Source: Tissierellaceae bacterium
GTDB lineage: Bacteria; Bacillota; Clostridia; Tissierellales; Tissierellaceae
Direction of reading: 5' to 3'
NCBI GenBank assembly: GCA_018434075.1
Contig: JAHDQA010000048.1
Location: 25,250-89,249, forward strand
Length of the DNA: 64,000 nt
Notes under the pieces: generated by a model
Seen by the model: only the letters and a program-made list of their open reading frames with translations
Told to the model about the DNA's origin: nothing
Database searches by the model: none
Translations under genes and position numbers: made by a program
Part shown: positions 45,259-56,474 of the stretch, one piece after another
Numbering within the stretch: position 1 is the stretch's first letter
How the letters are laid out: every line of letters starts with the position of its first letter

Positions 45259-46359
45259 CTATAAAATATTATAGCAATACGATGGATCTTGATGTATAAT
45301 ACACTCAATTTGATTCCCAAATTTCTTATTTATGACTTCTCTTAGTTTTTTTAATACTGGTTTTTCAGTGTAATAATGACCAGCATCTATTAAAATCAAA
45401 TCTAACTCTTTAGCTAGCTGTGCATCATGATATTTTATATCTGAAGTCAAATATAAGTCAGCATTTTCTTTTTTTGCTTCAACTATAAAGTCACTCCCAC
45501 TTCCTCCACATACAGCGACTCTTCTAATTTGTATATCTTTATTGCAATAAACGATTAGGTTTTCAGTTTCTAATCTTAATTTTATTATATCGGCAATTTC
45601 ATTTAACGATAAAGGATCCACATCTCCAACTCTTCCATAACCGTATTGTTCATTTGGGTTTTCCAATTTAAAAATGTCTAAAGCTACTTCTTCATAAGGA
45701 TGCGATTTTTTTACTTCGAAGATTGTTTTATGTAAAATTTCTTTTGTCACTATAGCTTCAATTCTTACTTCTTCTACTTCTTCAACTTTATTTAATTCCC
45801 CAATAAATGGATTGCTACCTTCAAGAGGCTTAAATCTACCTATTCCGATCGAAGAAAAACTACAATCACTATAATTACCTATAAATCCTGCTCCAGAAAT
45901 GGATAATGCTTTTAATATTTGTTGTTCATGAGTTTTTGGAACATACACCACTATTTTATATAAATAATTGTCTATTGTTGGCTTTAAAACCCTTGTATTC
46001 TTAATTCCAATAAGATTTGCGAGGATGTCATTTACCCCGTCTATTGTCAAATCTAGATTAGTGTGCGCTGAATATACACTTATATTTGCTTTTATTAAAT
46101 TTTCTATTAACTTTCCTTTTGTAGTCGATAAATCTATTGAAGAAGTTGCATTGAATAACAATGGATGATGAGTTATGATCAATTCGCATCTATTGTCAAT
46201 AGCCTTTTTTATTGCTCCCTCAGTTAAATCTAATGATAATAATACCTTATTAACGTTATTTGACAAACTTCCAACTTGCAGTCCTGGATTGTCCCACTCT
46301 TCTGATAGGAACAAAGGAGCATAATTCTCAATTACATTTATAATATCTCCTACAAGCAT
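45259..46359 (-). CDS. Nif3-like dinuclear metal centre protein (YqfO)
   Basis: 366 aa, the Firmicute form of Nif3 with an inserted PII/CutA-like domain between the two halves (about 130-230). Metal-site segments are ITHHPLLFNA (His pair), YSAHTNLD and GHYYTEKPVL with AVCGGSGSDFI. Annotated as GTP cyclohydrolase I type 2 in some databases, without firm evidence. It overlaps trmK by 10 bp; trmK-nif3 coupling is typical in Firmicutes. Confidence 0.92.
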   Translation of the reverse strand: MLVGDIINVIENYAPLFLSEEWDNPGLQVGSLSNNVNKVLLSLDLTEGAIKKAIDNRCELIITHHPLLFNATSSIDLSTTKGKLIENLIKANISVYSAHTNLDLTIDGVNDILANLIGIKNTRVLKPTIDNYLYKIVVYVPKTHEQQILKALSISGAGFIGNYSDCSFSSIGIGRFKPLEGSNPFIGELNKVEEVEEVRIEAIVTKEILHKTIFEVKKSHPYEEVALDIFKLENPNEQYGYGRVGDVDPLSLNEIADIIKLRLETENLIVYCNKDIQIRRVAVCGGSGSDFIVEAKKENADLYLTSDIKYHDAQLAKELDLILIDAGHYYTEKPVLKKLREVINKKFGNQIECIIHQDPSYCYNIL

Positions 46360-47045
46360 TCTAACACCTCCTGATATTTTGCTAATTTCTTCTCCAAGTT
46401 GTATTTTCTTTCTTGTGCTTTAAGTGAATCGCAGTGTTTGTTTAAATCCGAAATAATCGAATGAGCTTGATTTATTTTTCTGTGAATAAATTCTTCTAGC
46501 AAGGGGTGTTTGTTTTGTATTAATTTCCTGCCAATTTCAAAATATATATCATCCGGTATCAATTCGAGTCCTCTTTTTGCATGAATGATTTCATAAATAA
46601 AGCCGTCTTCTGCAACTAAGTCTTCATCAATTATTTCAAATCCGTTCTGATTTAAAAATAGCCTTAACTCGGTTGATGCGACCATAGGTTGTAAAATAAA
46701 ATCAATAAAACTATCTGCTTTCTTTAAGTCTTTACTTAATATATCTGCTATAAGAGTCCCACCCATTCCGGCAATTATCACTGTGTCTACTTCAAACGGT
46801 TTAATTGGTTCTAATCCATTTCCTACTCTCGTAATTATTTCCTCACCAATTAATAAATCTTGTCTAATGGCAGATATTGTTTTGTTAAGAGAATCTTTGC
46901 TGATATCTGTAGCAATGACTTGTTTCGATTTCCTGCTCTCTATTAATTTATAAGGCACATAGCCATGATCAGTGCCAATGTCTGCAACAATTGAATTATG
47001 AGGCACAAAATTAACAATTGATTGAAGTCTTTCTGATAATTTCAT
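46350..47045 (-). CDS. trmK: tRNA (adenine(22)-N1)-methyltransferase TrmK
   Basis: SAM-dependent enzyme making m1A22 in tRNA. 231 aa from the ATG at 47045 (MKLSERLQSIV), with AAAGGAG 5 bp upstream. SAM motif VADIGTDHGYVPYKL, VIIAGMGGTLIADIL and a C-terminal coiled coil (about 180-231) are typical. Encoded just after rpoD, as in B. subtilis (sigA-trmK-yqfO). Confidence 0.94.
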   Translation of the reverse strand: MKLSERLQSIVNFVPHNSIVADIGTDHGYVPYKLIESRKSKQVIATDISKDSLNKTISAIRQDLLIGEEIITRVGNGLEPIKPFEVDTVIIAGMGGTLIADILSKDLKKADSFIDFILQPMVASTELRLFLNQNGFEIIDEDLVAEDGFIYEIIHAKRGLELIPDDIYFEIGRKLIQNKHPLLEEFIHRKINQAHSIISDLNKHCDSLKAQERKYNLEKKLAKYQEVLECL

Positions 47046-47061
47046 AATTACTCCTTTCAAA

Positions 47062-47088
47062 AATAAGATTCGTTAAACGAATCTTATT
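47062..47088 (-). terminator. terminator of rpoD
   Basis: A 13-bp inverted repeat AATAAGATTCGTT/AACGAATCTTATT (47062-47074 with 47076-47088), overlapping the rpoD stop. On the minus strand it is followed by TTTTTGAAAGG. Confidence 0.72.
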
Positions 47089-48238
47089 CTAAAAAATCTT
47101 TCAATTTTTTGCTTCTACTTGGGTGTCTTAATTTTCTCAATGCTTTTGCTTCAATTTGTCTAATTCGTTCTCTTGTCACATCAAATTCTTTCCCAACTTC
47201 TTCTAGTGTTCTAGCTCTACCGTCTTCTAACCCAAATCTAAGCTTTAATACTTTTTGTTCTCTAGGAGTCAAGCTATCTAATACTTCCATCAGCTGTTCC
47301 TTTAACATTGTAAATGTTGCTGCATCAGCAGGAGCAAGTATTTCTTCATCAGGTATGAAATCGCCCAAGTGGCTATCTTCTTCTTCCCCAATAGGAGTTT
47401 CTAAAGAAACTGGTTCTTGAGCAATTTTCATGATCTCTCTTACTTTGTCGACGTCCATTTCCATTTCTGCAGCAATTTCTTCAGGTGTTGGGTCTCTTCC
47501 TAGTTCCATAACCAATTGTCTTTGAATTCTAACTAATTTATTGATTGTTTCTACCATGTGTACTGGAATTCTTATAGTTCTTGCTTGATCTGCTATTGCT
47601 CTGGTAATAGCTTGTCTAATCCACCAAGTTGCATATGTGCTGAATTTAAAGCCTTTTTTATATTCGAATTTTTCAACGGCTTTCATTAATCCAAGATTTC
47701 CTTCTTGAATTAAGTCTAGAAAAAGCATTCCTCTACCTACATATTTTTTTGCAATGCTAACTACTAATCGTAGATTTGCTTCAGCAAGTTTTCTTTTTGC
47801 TTCTTCGTCGCCGTTCTCCATTCTTTTTGCAAGTTCTATTTCTTCCTCTGTTGTCAGTAATGGAATTTTCCCAATTTCTTTTAAATACATTCTAACTGGG
47901 TCATCGACGCTTACGCCTTTAGGTATTGATATATCTCCTTTTAAGTCCTCATCTGCTTCAATATCTGTTTCATCAACATCTGATATTAAATCATCCGGAT
48001 CTTCAATTATCTCTATATCTTCTATTTCTTCTTTGTCACCAATTATGTCAATATTTAAATCTTCTAGTTTTTGGTAAAATTCATCGATTTCTTCTGGTTC
48101 GAGCTCTACGCTTTCAAGGGTGTCCAATATTTCTTTATGCGTTAACATGCCTTTTTTCTTACCCTTTTGAATCAAGCTGTTTTCTGCCATTTGTTTATTC
48201 GTTAAATTATTTTTATTTTCTTTTACTTTTTCGTCCAA
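47084..48238 (-). CDS. rpoD: RNA polymerase primary sigma factor (SigA/RpoD)
   Basis: Housekeeping sigma factor. 384 aa from a TTG at 48238, with GGAGG 7 bp upstream. Acidic N-terminal region (about 40-110), region 1.2 ([16 protein letters not shown]), region 2 ([33 protein letters not shown]), region 3 and region 4 HTH ([21 protein letters not shown]). It overlaps dnaG by 16 bp; dnaG-rpoD is the classic macromolecular-synthesis order. Confidence 0.98.
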   Translation of the reverse strand: MDEKVKENKNNLTNKQMAENSLIQKGKKKGMLTHKEILDTLESVELEPEEIDEFYQKLEDLNIDIIGDKEEIEDIEIIEDPDDLISDVDETDIEADEDLKGDISIPKGVSVDDPVRMYLKEIGKIPLLTTEEEIELAKRMENGDEEAKRKLAEANLRLVVSIAKKYVGRGMLFLDLIQEGNLGLMKAVEKFEYKKGFKFSTYATWWIRQAITRAIADQARTIRIPVHMVETINKLVRIQRQLVMELGRDPTPEEIAAEMEMDVDKVREIMKIAQEPVSLETPIGEEEDSHLGDFIPDEEILAPADAATFTMLKEQLMEVLDSLTPREQKVLKLRFGLEDGRARTLEEVGKEFDVTRERIRQIEAKALRKLRHPSRSKKLKDFLE

Positions 48239-50016
48239 CTTACTTCCTCCCCACTAGTGTTAATAAGAGCTATCTTCTTATTAAGTTTAGCTACTTCTAT
48301 TGTAAGTTTAATAACTTCTTCTTTGTAATTATCGTCATTCTCAATTTCTTTTATTTTACTTATCAATTTATCACGTTGATTAATAATCATATTCAGCTCC
48401 AAGCTTTTTACAATGTCATTTATAAAATCATTTAAATTGCTAAAATCATATTCTATCTCTCTATAAAGAATGTTTTCTATCTGTGGTCTGAATTCAGTAT
48501 AATCTATGAGATCTTCTAAAATAGCTTGCGGTGATATTTCTTTCCCCGCTATTACTCTATTTTTCAACGTGGAAAAGCATAGTCTGCAGTAAAAATCTTG
48601 AAAATACTCGTCATCAAGTCTCTCTGCTAATTTCCTAGATTCCTCGTTATCCAATAATAGTAAAGAAATCGCTTCTAACTCAGCTTTTGGATACGAAGAT
48701 TTGTTGATTTTAGTATTTTTATTTGTCTGTTTTGTTTCTCTATGAATATTTATACCCATTTCTGATAATATTGCTTCTTTAGAAACATTGTATTTATTAG
48801 AATATTTTTGTAAATATATCTCTCTTGCTACGGGAGATTTAACTTCACTCAATATTTTGGCCATTTCTCTTATAAATTCGATTTTTTGAGTTTCTTTAGT
48901 AATGTCGAACTTTCTTTCAATTGTAAATACCTTAAATTCAACATAGGATAAAGCTTTTTCTACTGCTTTCTCAAATTCATCAATTCCATTTTCTTTGATA
49001 AAATCATCAGGGTCAGTTCCAGTTGGTAACATTATTACTTTGGGCTCTATGCCCGCTCTTATGAAAATATCAATTGCCTTTAAATTTGCCCTTTGACCTG
49101 CTTCATCAGAGTCATAACACAAGTATACATTAGAATTGTACTGTTTTATGAGTTTTGCTTGATTAATGGTAAATGCTGTTCCTAAGCTTGCAACAGCACA
49201 GGTAATCCCATTACTGTAAAGTGAAATTACATCCATGTAGCCTTCAACCAAAATTATTCTTTCTTTATTAGATGATTTAAGGTAATTATTTAAACCATAT
49301 AAATGATTCCCTTTATTAAAAACTAGAGTATCAGGTGAATTTAAGTACTTAGGTAATGAATTATCTAAAACTCTTCCACCAAATCCAATAACCCTTGATT
49401 TAATATCATAGATTGGAAATATGATTCGATTTCTAAATCTATCAACATATCCGTTGCCATTCTTCTTTCTACTTGCCAATCCAGCTCTGACAATTTCCTC
49501 TTCAGATATTCCATGCTCTTTAAGAAAATTGACTAATCCATCCCATGAATCATCGGCATATCCAATATAGAATTCTCTAGCTGTTTTTGCCTTAACTTTT
49601 CTTTTAGATAGATATTCTAAAGCAATTTTGTTTTTAAACAGACTATTATAATAGAATTCGCAGCTTAATTTATTTATATCATATATTCTATTTTTTAAAC
49701 TATTGTCAATGTTATTCTCTTTTATATCTATATCTATGTTATATTTTTCAGCTATGAATTTTACAGCTTCAATAAAGTCAAGGTTCTCCTTCTTCATTAT
49801 AAAACCAATAATATCTCCGCCTTCTCCACAGCCAAAACAATGGTAGAGCTTTTTATTCGGTGAGACAGTGAAAGACGGAGTTTTTTCACTATGAAATGGG
49901 CATAACCCTACATAGTTAATGCCAGTCCTTTTTAGTTGAACATAACCCCCTATTAATTCAACAATATCTACTTCTTCTTTTATTTTTTCGACAACATTCT
50001 CTCCTAACTGTACCAT
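48223..50016 (-). CDS. dnaG: DNA primase
   Basis: Makes RNA primers for replication. 597 aa. Zinc-binding domain with Cys39, His42, Cys60, Cys63 ([13 protein letters not shown] ... [10 protein letters not shown]), TOPRIM core with [10 protein letters not shown] and [11 protein letters not shown], and a C-terminal helicase-interacting domain (about 440-597). It follows dgt by 16 bp and overlaps rpoD. Confidence 0.97.
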   Translation of the reverse strand: MVQLGENVVEKIKEEVDIVELIGGYVQLKRTGINYVGLCPFHSEKTPSFTVSPNKKLYHCFGCGEGGDIIGFIMKKENLDFIEAVKFIAEKYNIDIDIKENNIDNSLKNRIYDINKLSCEFYYNSLFKNKIALEYLSKRKVKAKTAREFYIGYADDSWDGLVNFLKEHGISEEEIVRAGLASRKKNGNGYVDRFRNRIIFPIYDIKSRVIGFGGRVLDNSLPKYLNSPDTLVFNKGNHLYGLNNYLKSSNKERIILVEGYMDVISLYSNGITCAVASLGTAFTINQAKLIKQYNSNVYLCYDSDEAGQRANLKAIDIFIRAGIEPKVIMLPTGTDPDDFIKENGIDEFEKAVEKALSYVEFKVFTIERKFDITKETQKIEFIREMAKILSEVKSPVAREIYLQKYSNKYNVSKEAILSEMGINIHRETKQTNKNTKINKSSYPKAELEAISLLLLDNEESRKLAERLDDEYFQDFYCRLCFSTLKNRVIAGKEISPQAILEDLIDYTEFRPQIENILYREIEYDFSNLNDFINDIVKSLELNMIINQRDKLISKIKEIENDDNYKEEVIKLTIEVAKLNKKIALINTSGEEVSWTKK

Positions 50017-50032
50017 TCTCTTATCACCATCT

Positions 50033-51049
50033 TCAAATTCTGTCCCATGCCTTTGGAACGAATAAGTCCATAAATGTATTCAATATGAATCTGTCAGTCA
50101 TACCAGCTATATAATCACATATGATATCCTCTTTTGTTGCTGGTGTATCAGTATAAATTTTTTTAGTGTCTTCAGGCAATTTGTCAAAGTGATTTATAAA
50201 ATAATTATATACTTGTTCAACGATATATTCAGCCTTGTCATCTTCTTTTTTAGCTTTTTTATTAAAATACACATTTTCAAACATGAATTGCCTTAAATTT
50301 TCCATTTGCATACTAATTGCATCACTCATTGATATTGAATTTCGGTTGTTGCTATTCTCTATTATGTCAGTTATTAAGGTGTTGATTCTCTTTCCATGTG
50401 TTTCACCTAACACACTTAAACATTCCTTTGGTAACATTTTTACGTTGATAACTTCTGCCCTAATTGCATCATCAATGTCATGATTAATATATGCAATCCT
50501 ATCTGCATATTTTACTAATTGACCTTCCAATGTACTTGATAAATTTTCTCCAGAATGATTAATTATACCCTCTCTAACTTCAAAAGTCAAATTAAGTCCA
50601 GGCCTGTCTTCATGATATTCTAACAAATCTACGACTCTGAGACTTTGTAAATTGTGTTTAAATCCATTTGGATGTAAATTGTTTAATACTTTTTCACCTG
50701 TATGTCCAAATGGAGTATGCCCAAGATCATGTGCTAGAGAAATAGCTTCGACCAAATCCTCGTTGAGTCTCAGCGCTCTAGCAATTGTTCTTGCAATTTG
50801 TGAAACTTCAAGTGTATGTGTCAATCTTGTTCTATAGTGATCCCCTTCAGGCGCTATAAATACCTGAGTCTTATGTTTTAACCTACGAAATGCTTTAGAG
50901 TGAATTATTCTATCCCTATCTCTTTGAAATTCCATACGTATCTCACATTTTGCTTCTTCTTTTTGCCTGCCTTTAGTATCACTACTCAATTTAGCATAAG
51001 GAGATAGTCTTATTTTTTCTTCTTCTTCAGCTATTTGCCGTATGTTCAT
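50033..51049 (-). CDS. dGTP triphosphohydrolase-like HD protein
   Basis: 338 aa from the ATG at 51049, with GGAG 8 bp upstream; the frame is open 11 codons further. HD-domain dNTP triphosphohydrolase: FRRLKHKTQVFIAPEGDHYRTR, LTHTLEVSQIARTI, and the metal motif AHDLGHTPFGHTGE. It probably hydrolyses dGTP or other dNTPs to nucleosides. It sits where B. subtilis has yqfL and ccpN, before dnaG. Confidence 0.93.
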   Translation of the reverse strand: MNIRQIAEEEEKIRLSPYAKLSSDTKGRQKEEAKCEIRMEFQRDRDRIIHSKAFRRLKHKTQVFIAPEGDHYRTRLTHTLEVSQIARTIARALRLNEDLVEAISLAHDLGHTPFGHTGEKVLNNLHPNGFKHNLQSLRVVDLLEYHEDRPGLNLTFEVREGIINHSGENLSSTLEGQLVKYADRIAYINHDIDDAIRAEVINVKMLPKECLSVLGETHGKRINTLITDIIENSNNRNSISMSDAISMQMENLRQFMFENVYFNKKAKKEDDKAEYIVEQVYNYFINHFDKLPEDTKKIYTDTPATKEDIICDYIAGMTDRFILNTFMDLFVPKAWDRI

Positions 51050-51135
51050 ATTATTATCTCCATTCTTGTTATAATAAAACACATATTTAATATTCTATTT
51101 AAATTTTTTAATACCTTGTTTAATTTGAATGAAAA

Positions 51136-51158
51136 AGAGTGCTCTTATTGAACACTCT
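51136..51158 (-). terminator. terminator of glyQ-glyS
   Basis: A 9-bp stem with one G-T pair (51136-51144 with 51150-51158, AGAGTG/CACTCT core), followed on the minus strand by TTTTTC. It separates glyS from dgt. Confidence 0.78.
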
Positions 51159-51174
51159 AGCCTAAACCTATGTC

Positions 51175-53250
51175 TTATATCTGTATAAGTGATAAATCAC
51201 AAATATCCAATGATTTATCTCTAATCAACTTAATCAATGCCAATCTGTTGTTTCTTATATTATCATCATCTACCATAACCATTACATTGTCTAGATATCT
51301 ATTTATTGGATCTGATAAATATCCTAATAAATCCAATGCTTTATCATACTCTTTTTTATTTATATATGTGTTTACTTTGTCTTCTATTTTGTTATAAGCA
51401 TCATATAATTCTAACTCATCCACAGATAATAAATTTCTGACAACATTGGAAGAAGTAGCTTTTTGAGACAAAGCAGTCAATCTATCGAAGGATACTATAG
51501 TTTTTTGTGCTTCTTCTCCTTTTAACCAATTCACAATCTTCTCTGCTCGAATGACTATGTCATAAATGTTGTCTGTTCCAGTGCTAATTATAGCATCTAC
51601 AACATCATGTTTAATTCTTTGCTCTGTTAACATGTTTTTAACTCTTGCCATGAAGAAATCAAATATCTCGCTTCTGACTTTATTGAAATCACATGCTAGG
51701 CTATTCTCTTCAATATAAATGTAAAGCGAGAAATCTATCATATCTTTTAAAGACACATTTAATTTCTTGTCTATAATTATATTTATTATTCCCAATGCTC
51801 CTCTTCTCAATGCAAAAGGATCTTGAGAACCAGTAGGTTGAATTCCAATTGCGAATAGGCCACAAATAGAATCCAATTTGTCAGCTATAGATAAAATTGC
51901 ACCAGCAGTCGTAGTAGGTAAATTGTCTTGTGCAAATCGTGGTAAATATTGTTCAAAAATTGCTTGGCTAACTATCTTGTTCTCTCCAGATTTTTCAGCA
52001 TATTCCATGCCCATTTTACCTTGAAGTTCAGTAAACTCAGTAACCATTTTAGTTACTAAATCAGCTTTTGAAAGGTAACTAGCTCGTAAAATATTTTTCT
52101 TAGTTTCCTCCCCAACTTCTAAGTAATCAGCTATTTTCCCTGAGAGTCTTTGAATCCTTATGGTTTTGTCATACATAGTGCCCAATTTTTCTTGGAAAGT
52201 TAGTCTCTTAAGTTTTTCAACATATGTTTCTAAAGGATACTTAATATCTTCATTGTAGAAAAACCTTGCATCCTCTAGCCTAGCTCCTAGTACTTTCTCG
52301 TTTCCTTTAATTACTGTGTCAATAAATCTATCATCACCATTGCGAATAGTGATAAAATATGGTAGTAGTCTGTTTTTATCATCTACGCAGGGGAAAAATC
52401 TCAAGTGATCTCTCATAGGAGTAACAACTACATCAAATGGCAAATTCAAATATTCATCCTTAATTCTCCCCATAATAGGAGTTGGATACTCCACTAAATT
52501 TGTTACTTCATTTAACAATTCATCATCTCTTAAAACATTCCCACCCTTTTCTCTTGCTAATCTTTGTGAATTGTACTTAATTGTATCTTTCCTTTCTTGA
52601 GGATCCACTATGACGTAATTTTGTCTCATCAGTTCTTTGTATTGTCCAATTTCTGTTATTACAATGTTTTGACTTCCTAAAAATCTATGACCTCTTGTTA
52701 CATTTGAAACTGTGATGCCTTCAAAATCAAATTCCATGATTTCGTCATCAAGTAGAGATACAATCCACCTGATTGGTCTAGCAAATTTTATGTTCTTTCC
52801 TCCCCATCTCATAGACTTAGGGAAAGTGATATTTCTTATATTATTAGCAATACTATCTTTCAATACATCTTCTAATAGTCTGCCCTCATTGATTTTTTTT
52901 ACAAATACATATTCTTCATTGTTCACTGTATCAAAGTAAATGTCTTCTAATTTTACATTTTGTCCCTTCATAAATCCTTCCAATGCTCTAGTCGGATTGT
53001 TATCTTGATCAAATGCTATGCGCTTGGCAGGTCCTTTTACAATAACCTCTTCACTTTCACCTCGTGATTCTAATCCTATTAGATCAATAGCTAGTCTTCT
53101 TGGTGATTGAAATGTTGAAATAGCTTCGTATTTTATTCTATTTTCATTCATGGTGTTTTCAAAATTATTTTTTAATTGAACAAGAGCGTCATCTATAAAT
53201 CTAGCAGGAAGCTCTTCAACACCAATTTCTAAAAAATATCTTCTAGTCAT
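51175..53250 (-). CDS. glyS: glycine--tRNA ligase beta subunit
   Basis: Beta subunit of the (alpha2beta2) bacterial glycyl-tRNA synthetase; binds tRNA and supports the alpha catalytic subunit. 691 aa, normal length. Recognisable: [16 protein letters not shown] at the start, [37 protein letters not shown] and the C-terminal anticodon-binding region (about 580-690). It overlaps glyQ by 8 bp. Confidence 0.97.
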   Translation of the reverse strand: MTRRYFLEIGVEELPARFIDDALVQLKNNFENTMNENRIKYEAISTFQSPRRLAIDLIGLESRGESEEVIVKGPAKRIAFDQDNNPTRALEGFMKGQNVKLEDIYFDTVNNEEYVFVKKINEGRLLEDVLKDSIANNIRNITFPKSMRWGGKNIKFARPIRWIVSLLDDEIMEFDFEGITVSNVTRGHRFLGSQNIVITEIGQYKELMRQNYVIVDPQERKDTIKYNSQRLAREKGGNVLRDDELLNEVTNLVEYPTPIMGRIKDEYLNLPFDVVVTPMRDHLRFFPCVDDKNRLLPYFITIRNGDDRFIDTVIKGNEKVLGARLEDARFFYNEDIKYPLETYVEKLKRLTFQEKLGTMYDKTIRIQRLSGKIADYLEVGEETKKNILRASYLSKADLVTKMVTEFTELQGKMGMEYAEKSGENKIVSQAIFEQYLPRFAQDNLPTTTAGAILSIADKLDSICGLFAIGIQPTGSQDPFALRRGALGIINIIIDKKLNVSLKDMIDFSLYIYIEENSLACDFNKVRSEIFDFFMARVKNMLTEQRIKHDVVDAIISTGTDNIYDIVIRAEKIVNWLKGEEAQKTIVSFDRLTALSQKATSSNVVRNLLSVDELELYDAYNKIEDKVNTYINKKEYDKALDLLGYLSDPINRYLDNVMVMVDDDNIRNNRLALIKLIRDKSLDICDLSLIQI

Positions 53251-54130
53251 TCATTTCACCTGCCTTTTGTAAAAGTGGAAATTCCATTTCTTCTCTTTGT
53301 TTTATATACATAGAAGCTATATTTTTAGCTAAGTTACGAACTCTAGCTATAAAGTTTGTTCTTTCAGATACAGATATTGCGCCTCTTGCGTCTAATACGT
53401 TGAAAGTATGAGAACATTTAAGCACATAGTCATAAGCTGGTAACACTAATCCTTGTTCTAATATCTTATTAGCTTCATTTTCATAAATATTAAAAAGATT
53501 ATTCAAAACACTTATATCTGCTTTTTCAAAACTGTATACCGAATGCTCGTACTCAGCTTTTGCAAATATGTCCCTATAAGTGATGTTGTCATTCCATTTA
53601 ATATCAAAGACATTGTCAACATCTTGTAAATACATGGCAATTCTCTCTAGTCCATAAGTGATCTCTCCGGATTCTAAATCACAATTTATACCTCCAACTT
53701 GCTGAAAATAAGTAAACTGTGTTATTTCCATACCATCAAGCCAGACTTCCCAGCCCAGTCCCCATGCTCCTAAAGTCGGTGCCTCCCAATTGTCTTCTAC
53801 AAATCTTATATCATGTTTGATTGGATCAATACCAATAGCTTTCAAACTCTCAAGGTATAAATCTTGAATATTATCTGGACTAGGTTTTAATATTACTTGC
53901 AGTTGATGATGCTGATAAACTCTGTTTGGATTTTCTCCATATCTTGCATCAGCAGGTCTTCTGGAAGGTTCAACATAAACAACCCTCCAAGGTTCTGGAC
54001 CTAAAGCTCTCAAGAAAGTATGAGGATTCATCGTCCCTGCACCTTTTTCAACATCGTATGGTTCCATTATCAAGCAGCCCTTTTCCCCCCAAAAATTCAA
54101 AAGTTTTAACATAAGCTCTTGGAAATTCAT
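53243..54130 (-). CDS. glyQ: glycine--tRNA ligase alpha subunit
   Basis: Catalytic class II subunit that activates glycine. 295 aa. Signatures [57 protein letters not shown] and [10 protein letters not shown] are diagnostic. Preceded by a T-box leader that senses uncharged tRNA-Gly, so expression rises in glycine starvation. Confidence 0.98.
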   Translation of the reverse strand: MNFQELMLKLLNFWGEKGCLIMEPYDVEKGAGTMNPHTFLRALGPEPWRVVYVEPSRRPADARYGENPNRVYQHHQLQVILKPSPDNIQDLYLESLKAIGIDPIKHDIRFVEDNWEAPTLGAWGLGWEVWLDGMEITQFTYFQQVGGINCDLESGEITYGLERIAMYLQDVDNVFDIKWNDNITYRDIFAKAEYEHSVYSFEKADISVLNNLFNIYENEANKILEQGLVLPAYDYVLKCSHTFNVLDARGAISVSERTNFIARVRNLAKNIASMYIKQREEMEFPLLQKAGEMND

Positions 54131-54167
54131 ATTAGTCCCCCTAATATTTTATTTAATAAAAAAACAA

Positions 54168-54361
54168 AACCTTCCTATCCCAGTAGGGACGAAAGGTTAC
54201 TTCCGCGGTTCCACCCTAGTTGATGCAAAAGCACCCACTTGTAGTACATATACTCAAAAGCTCCAATCTAATAATCTACATGCCTAGTTTCCACCAATCT
54301 AAGCTCTCTATAAATAAGATTAAAAGACCTTCTTTATCATTGCATATCTATATTCATAACT
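54168..54361 (-). ncRNA. T-box riboswitch upstream of glyQS
   Basis: Minus-strand leader of about 194 nt. The T-box sequence AGGGTGGAACCGCGG is at 54203-54217; the terminator stem AACCTT.../...AAGGTT spans 54168-54198 with a T-rich tail (54157-54164). AGAGAGC and the stem I region lie upstream. A GGC (Gly codon) at 54282-54284 is the likely specifier. Uncharged tRNA-Gly would favour the antiterminator. Confidence 0.93.
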
Positions 54362-54367
54362 TATTTT

Positions 54368-54396
54368 AATCTACCAAATTTTCTTTTATATGTCAA
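54368..54396 (-). promoter_or_regulatory. sigma-A promoter of the glyQS T-box transcript
   Basis: TTGACA (54396-54391), 17-bp spacer, TAGATT (54373-54368) with TG one base before the -10. The -35 contains the recO stop codon (TGA). Confidence 0.7.
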
Positions 54397-55151
54397 GTTA
54401 TAGAATTTTCAAATAAATCTTTTAAAATGTTCCAAGACTTTATTTCTCTTATATCTAGCTTGGTCTGAATGTATTTATAAACTAAGTTATGCAATTTATA
54501 CTTGTCTTCACTGTTAACAGTATCATTAGACAATTCATTGAAAGGTAAATTTATATACCTTGACATCTTGTTAACATGCTTATAGTCAATGTACTTGCTT
54601 TCCTTAGTTTTACAATTTGAACACAATATACCGCCTTGTTCAATATCGAAATACCAGCTATTAGAATTATTTGTATGGCAATCCATGCAATTTACTAAAT
54701 ATGGTTTGTAACCAATTAAGCTTATCAATTTTAACTCAAACCCGAGAACTAAATCTATATAATCAACTTCTCTGCCTTCTAGATTATTTAGCGCGACTAT
54801 TAGCATATTATAAATTTTTATATTTATTTCTTCCTCTGGAATAGATTTATCTACCAAATCAAGAAAATAGAAACCAACTGCCATTTTTTCAATGGATTCT
54901 CTTAGAAAGTAATGAGAATTAATCAAATCAGCGCTTATAATATAATAGAAATTTCTTCCTTTCTTCAAAATGAATTCACTTGTTGAAAACACTTCTGAGT
55001 ATGCAAGAGCTTTAGAATTTGGCTTCATGACTCCTTGAGCCATGATATTAATCTTTCCAAACCTTTGAGTCAAAACGGTTAATATTTTACTATTTTCTTT
55101 AAATCTAGATGATTTAATAACTATTCCTTCAGTTTTTAATGTTTCTTCCAT
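54393..55151 (-). CDS. recO: DNA repair protein RecO
   Basis: Recombination mediator that helps RecA load on SSB-coated DNA. 252 aa from the ATG at 55151 (MEETLKTEG), with AAGGA upstream. N-terminal OB fold (GIVIKSSRFKENSKILTVLT ...), helical middle, and a four-Cys zinc motif (CMDC ... CSNC, about residues 150-180). It follows era by 13 bp. Confidence 0.95.
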   Translation of the reverse strand: MEETLKTEGIVIKSSRFKENSKILTVLTQRFGKINIMAQGVMKPNSKALAYSEVFSTSEFILKKGRNFYYIISADLINSHYFLRESIEKMAVGFYFLDLVDKSIPEEEINIKIYNMLIVALNNLEGREVDYIDLVLGFELKLISLIGYKPYLVNCMDCHTNNSNSWYFDIEQGGILCSNCKTKESKYIDYKHVNKMSRYINLPFNELSNDTVNSEDKYKLHNLVYKYIQTKLDIREIKSWNILKDLFENSIT

Positions 55152-55164
55152 ATTAATCCTTCTT

Positions 55165-56055
55165 CTAGCTAAGCTTATAACCAAAATATTTAACTTTATC
55201 TACTTTGTCTCTCCAATTTTTCTCAACTTTAACCCAGATTTTAAGATTTACTTTAGTATCCATTAGCTTTTCGATGTCACTTCTTGCTTCAGTACCTATT
55301 TTTTTAAGCATTTTCCCGTTTTTCCCAATTATCATGCCTTTGTGAGATTCTTTTTCACAGTATAAATTAACATATACATCTAAGAGATTTTTACCTTCTC
55401 TTTCTTTAATTTCTTGTACTTCTACATATATACCATGTGGAATTTCTTCCTCAAGATTATTGAGAGCTTTCTCTCTAACTATTTCAGCAATTATCATTCT
55501 TTCGGGTTGATCAGTTATCATATCATCTGGATAATATTGAGGCCCTTCAGGCAATAGCTTTTTTAACGCATTTATATATAAATCTACATTCTTATTTTGT
55601 ATGGCAGATATTGGTATTATATCTTCAAACATGTTCATAGCTTCATATTTATTAATTAGATAATCAATCTCTTCTTTTGTTAGCTGATCGATTTTATTTA
55701 TAAGAAGGATTATAGGAGTTTTAACATCTTTTAATTGTTCGATAATTCCTTTGTCTTGTTTTCCTATTTCCATGCTATTGTCAACCATAAAAGTCACAAC
55801 ATCAACTTCATCTAATGTTGATTTCGAAACTTTTAACATGTATTCTCCTAAGATATTTTTTGGGGTCTGAATTCCAGGTGTATCAAGGAAAACAATTTGA
55901 ACATCTTCTTCAGTGTATACTAATTGTATTTTATTTCTAGTTGTTTGAGGTTTATCAGAAATTATGGATATTTTTTCTCCAATTATCTGATTTAGCAATG
56001 TTGATTTTCCTACATTTGGTCTGCCAATAACTGTTACAAAACCTGACTTATACAT
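55165..56055 (-). CDS. era: GTPase Era
   Basis: Essential GTPase for 16S rRNA maturation and 30S assembly. 296 aa. G domain with P-loop GRPNVGKSTLLNQI, switch region PQTTRNKI, DTPGIQ and NKID, then a C-terminal KH domain with GMIIGKNGKMLKKIGTEAR. It overlaps cdd by 8 bp. Confidence 0.98.
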   Translation of the reverse strand: MYKSGFVTVIGRPNVGKSTLLNQIIGEKISIISDKPQTTRNKIQLVYTEEDVQIVFLDTPGIQTPKNILGEYMLKVSKSTLDEVDVVTFMVDNSMEIGKQDKGIIEQLKDVKTPIILLINKIDQLTKEEIDYLINKYEAMNMFEDIIPISAIQNKNVDLYINALKKLLPEGPQYYPDDMITDQPERMIIAEIVREKALNNLEEEIPHGIYVEVQEIKEREGKNLLDVYVNLYCEKESHKGMIIGKNGKMLKKIGTEARSDIEKLMDTKVNLKIWVKVEKNWRDKVDKVKYFGYKLS

Positions 56056-56458
56056 CTTTCTCTTCCTCTTTTATCAAGTTTTCAGGTCCAAAACTATTTG
56101 GCAACAAATCATTTAGATTGTATTTTTTATAGTCTTCTTCATTATTAGCAATTATTATCTCTGAATCTTTGCCGAATTCTCTAATTACTTGTCTGCATAC
56201 TCCACATGGATATGTGTAATGCGAATCTCCCACAATAGCTATTTTGGTTATCTTTCTGTGCCCATCAGAAACAGCTTTTGCAATAGCTGTCCTCTCAGCA
56301 CATATTGTTGGTGAATAAGATGCGTTTTCTATATTGCAACCAATGTAGACACTTCCATCTTCAGTTATTAGGGCTGCACCAACTTTGAATTTTGAATATG
56401 GCACATAAGCATTTTCTTTGGCTTCCATCGCCAACTTTATTAATTCTCTATCGTTCAT
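56048..56458 (-). CDS. cdd: cytidine deaminase
   Basis: Zinc enzyme that converts cytidine/deoxycytidine to uridine/deoxyuridine. 136 aa. Active-site Cys/Glu in TICAERTAIAKA and zinc pair in YPCGVCRQV; substrate loop PYSKFKVGAALI and GCNIENASYSPT. cdd beside era is the standard Firmicute order. Confidence 0.96.
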   Translation of the reverse strand: MNDRELIKLAMEAKENAYVPYSKFKVGAALITEDGSVYIGCNIENASYSPTICAERTAIAKAVSDGHRKITKIAIVGDSHYTYPCGVCRQVIREFGKDSEIIIANNEEDYKKYNLNDLLPNSFGPENLIKEEEKDV

Positions 56459-56474
56459 TATGTTCTCTCCTTAT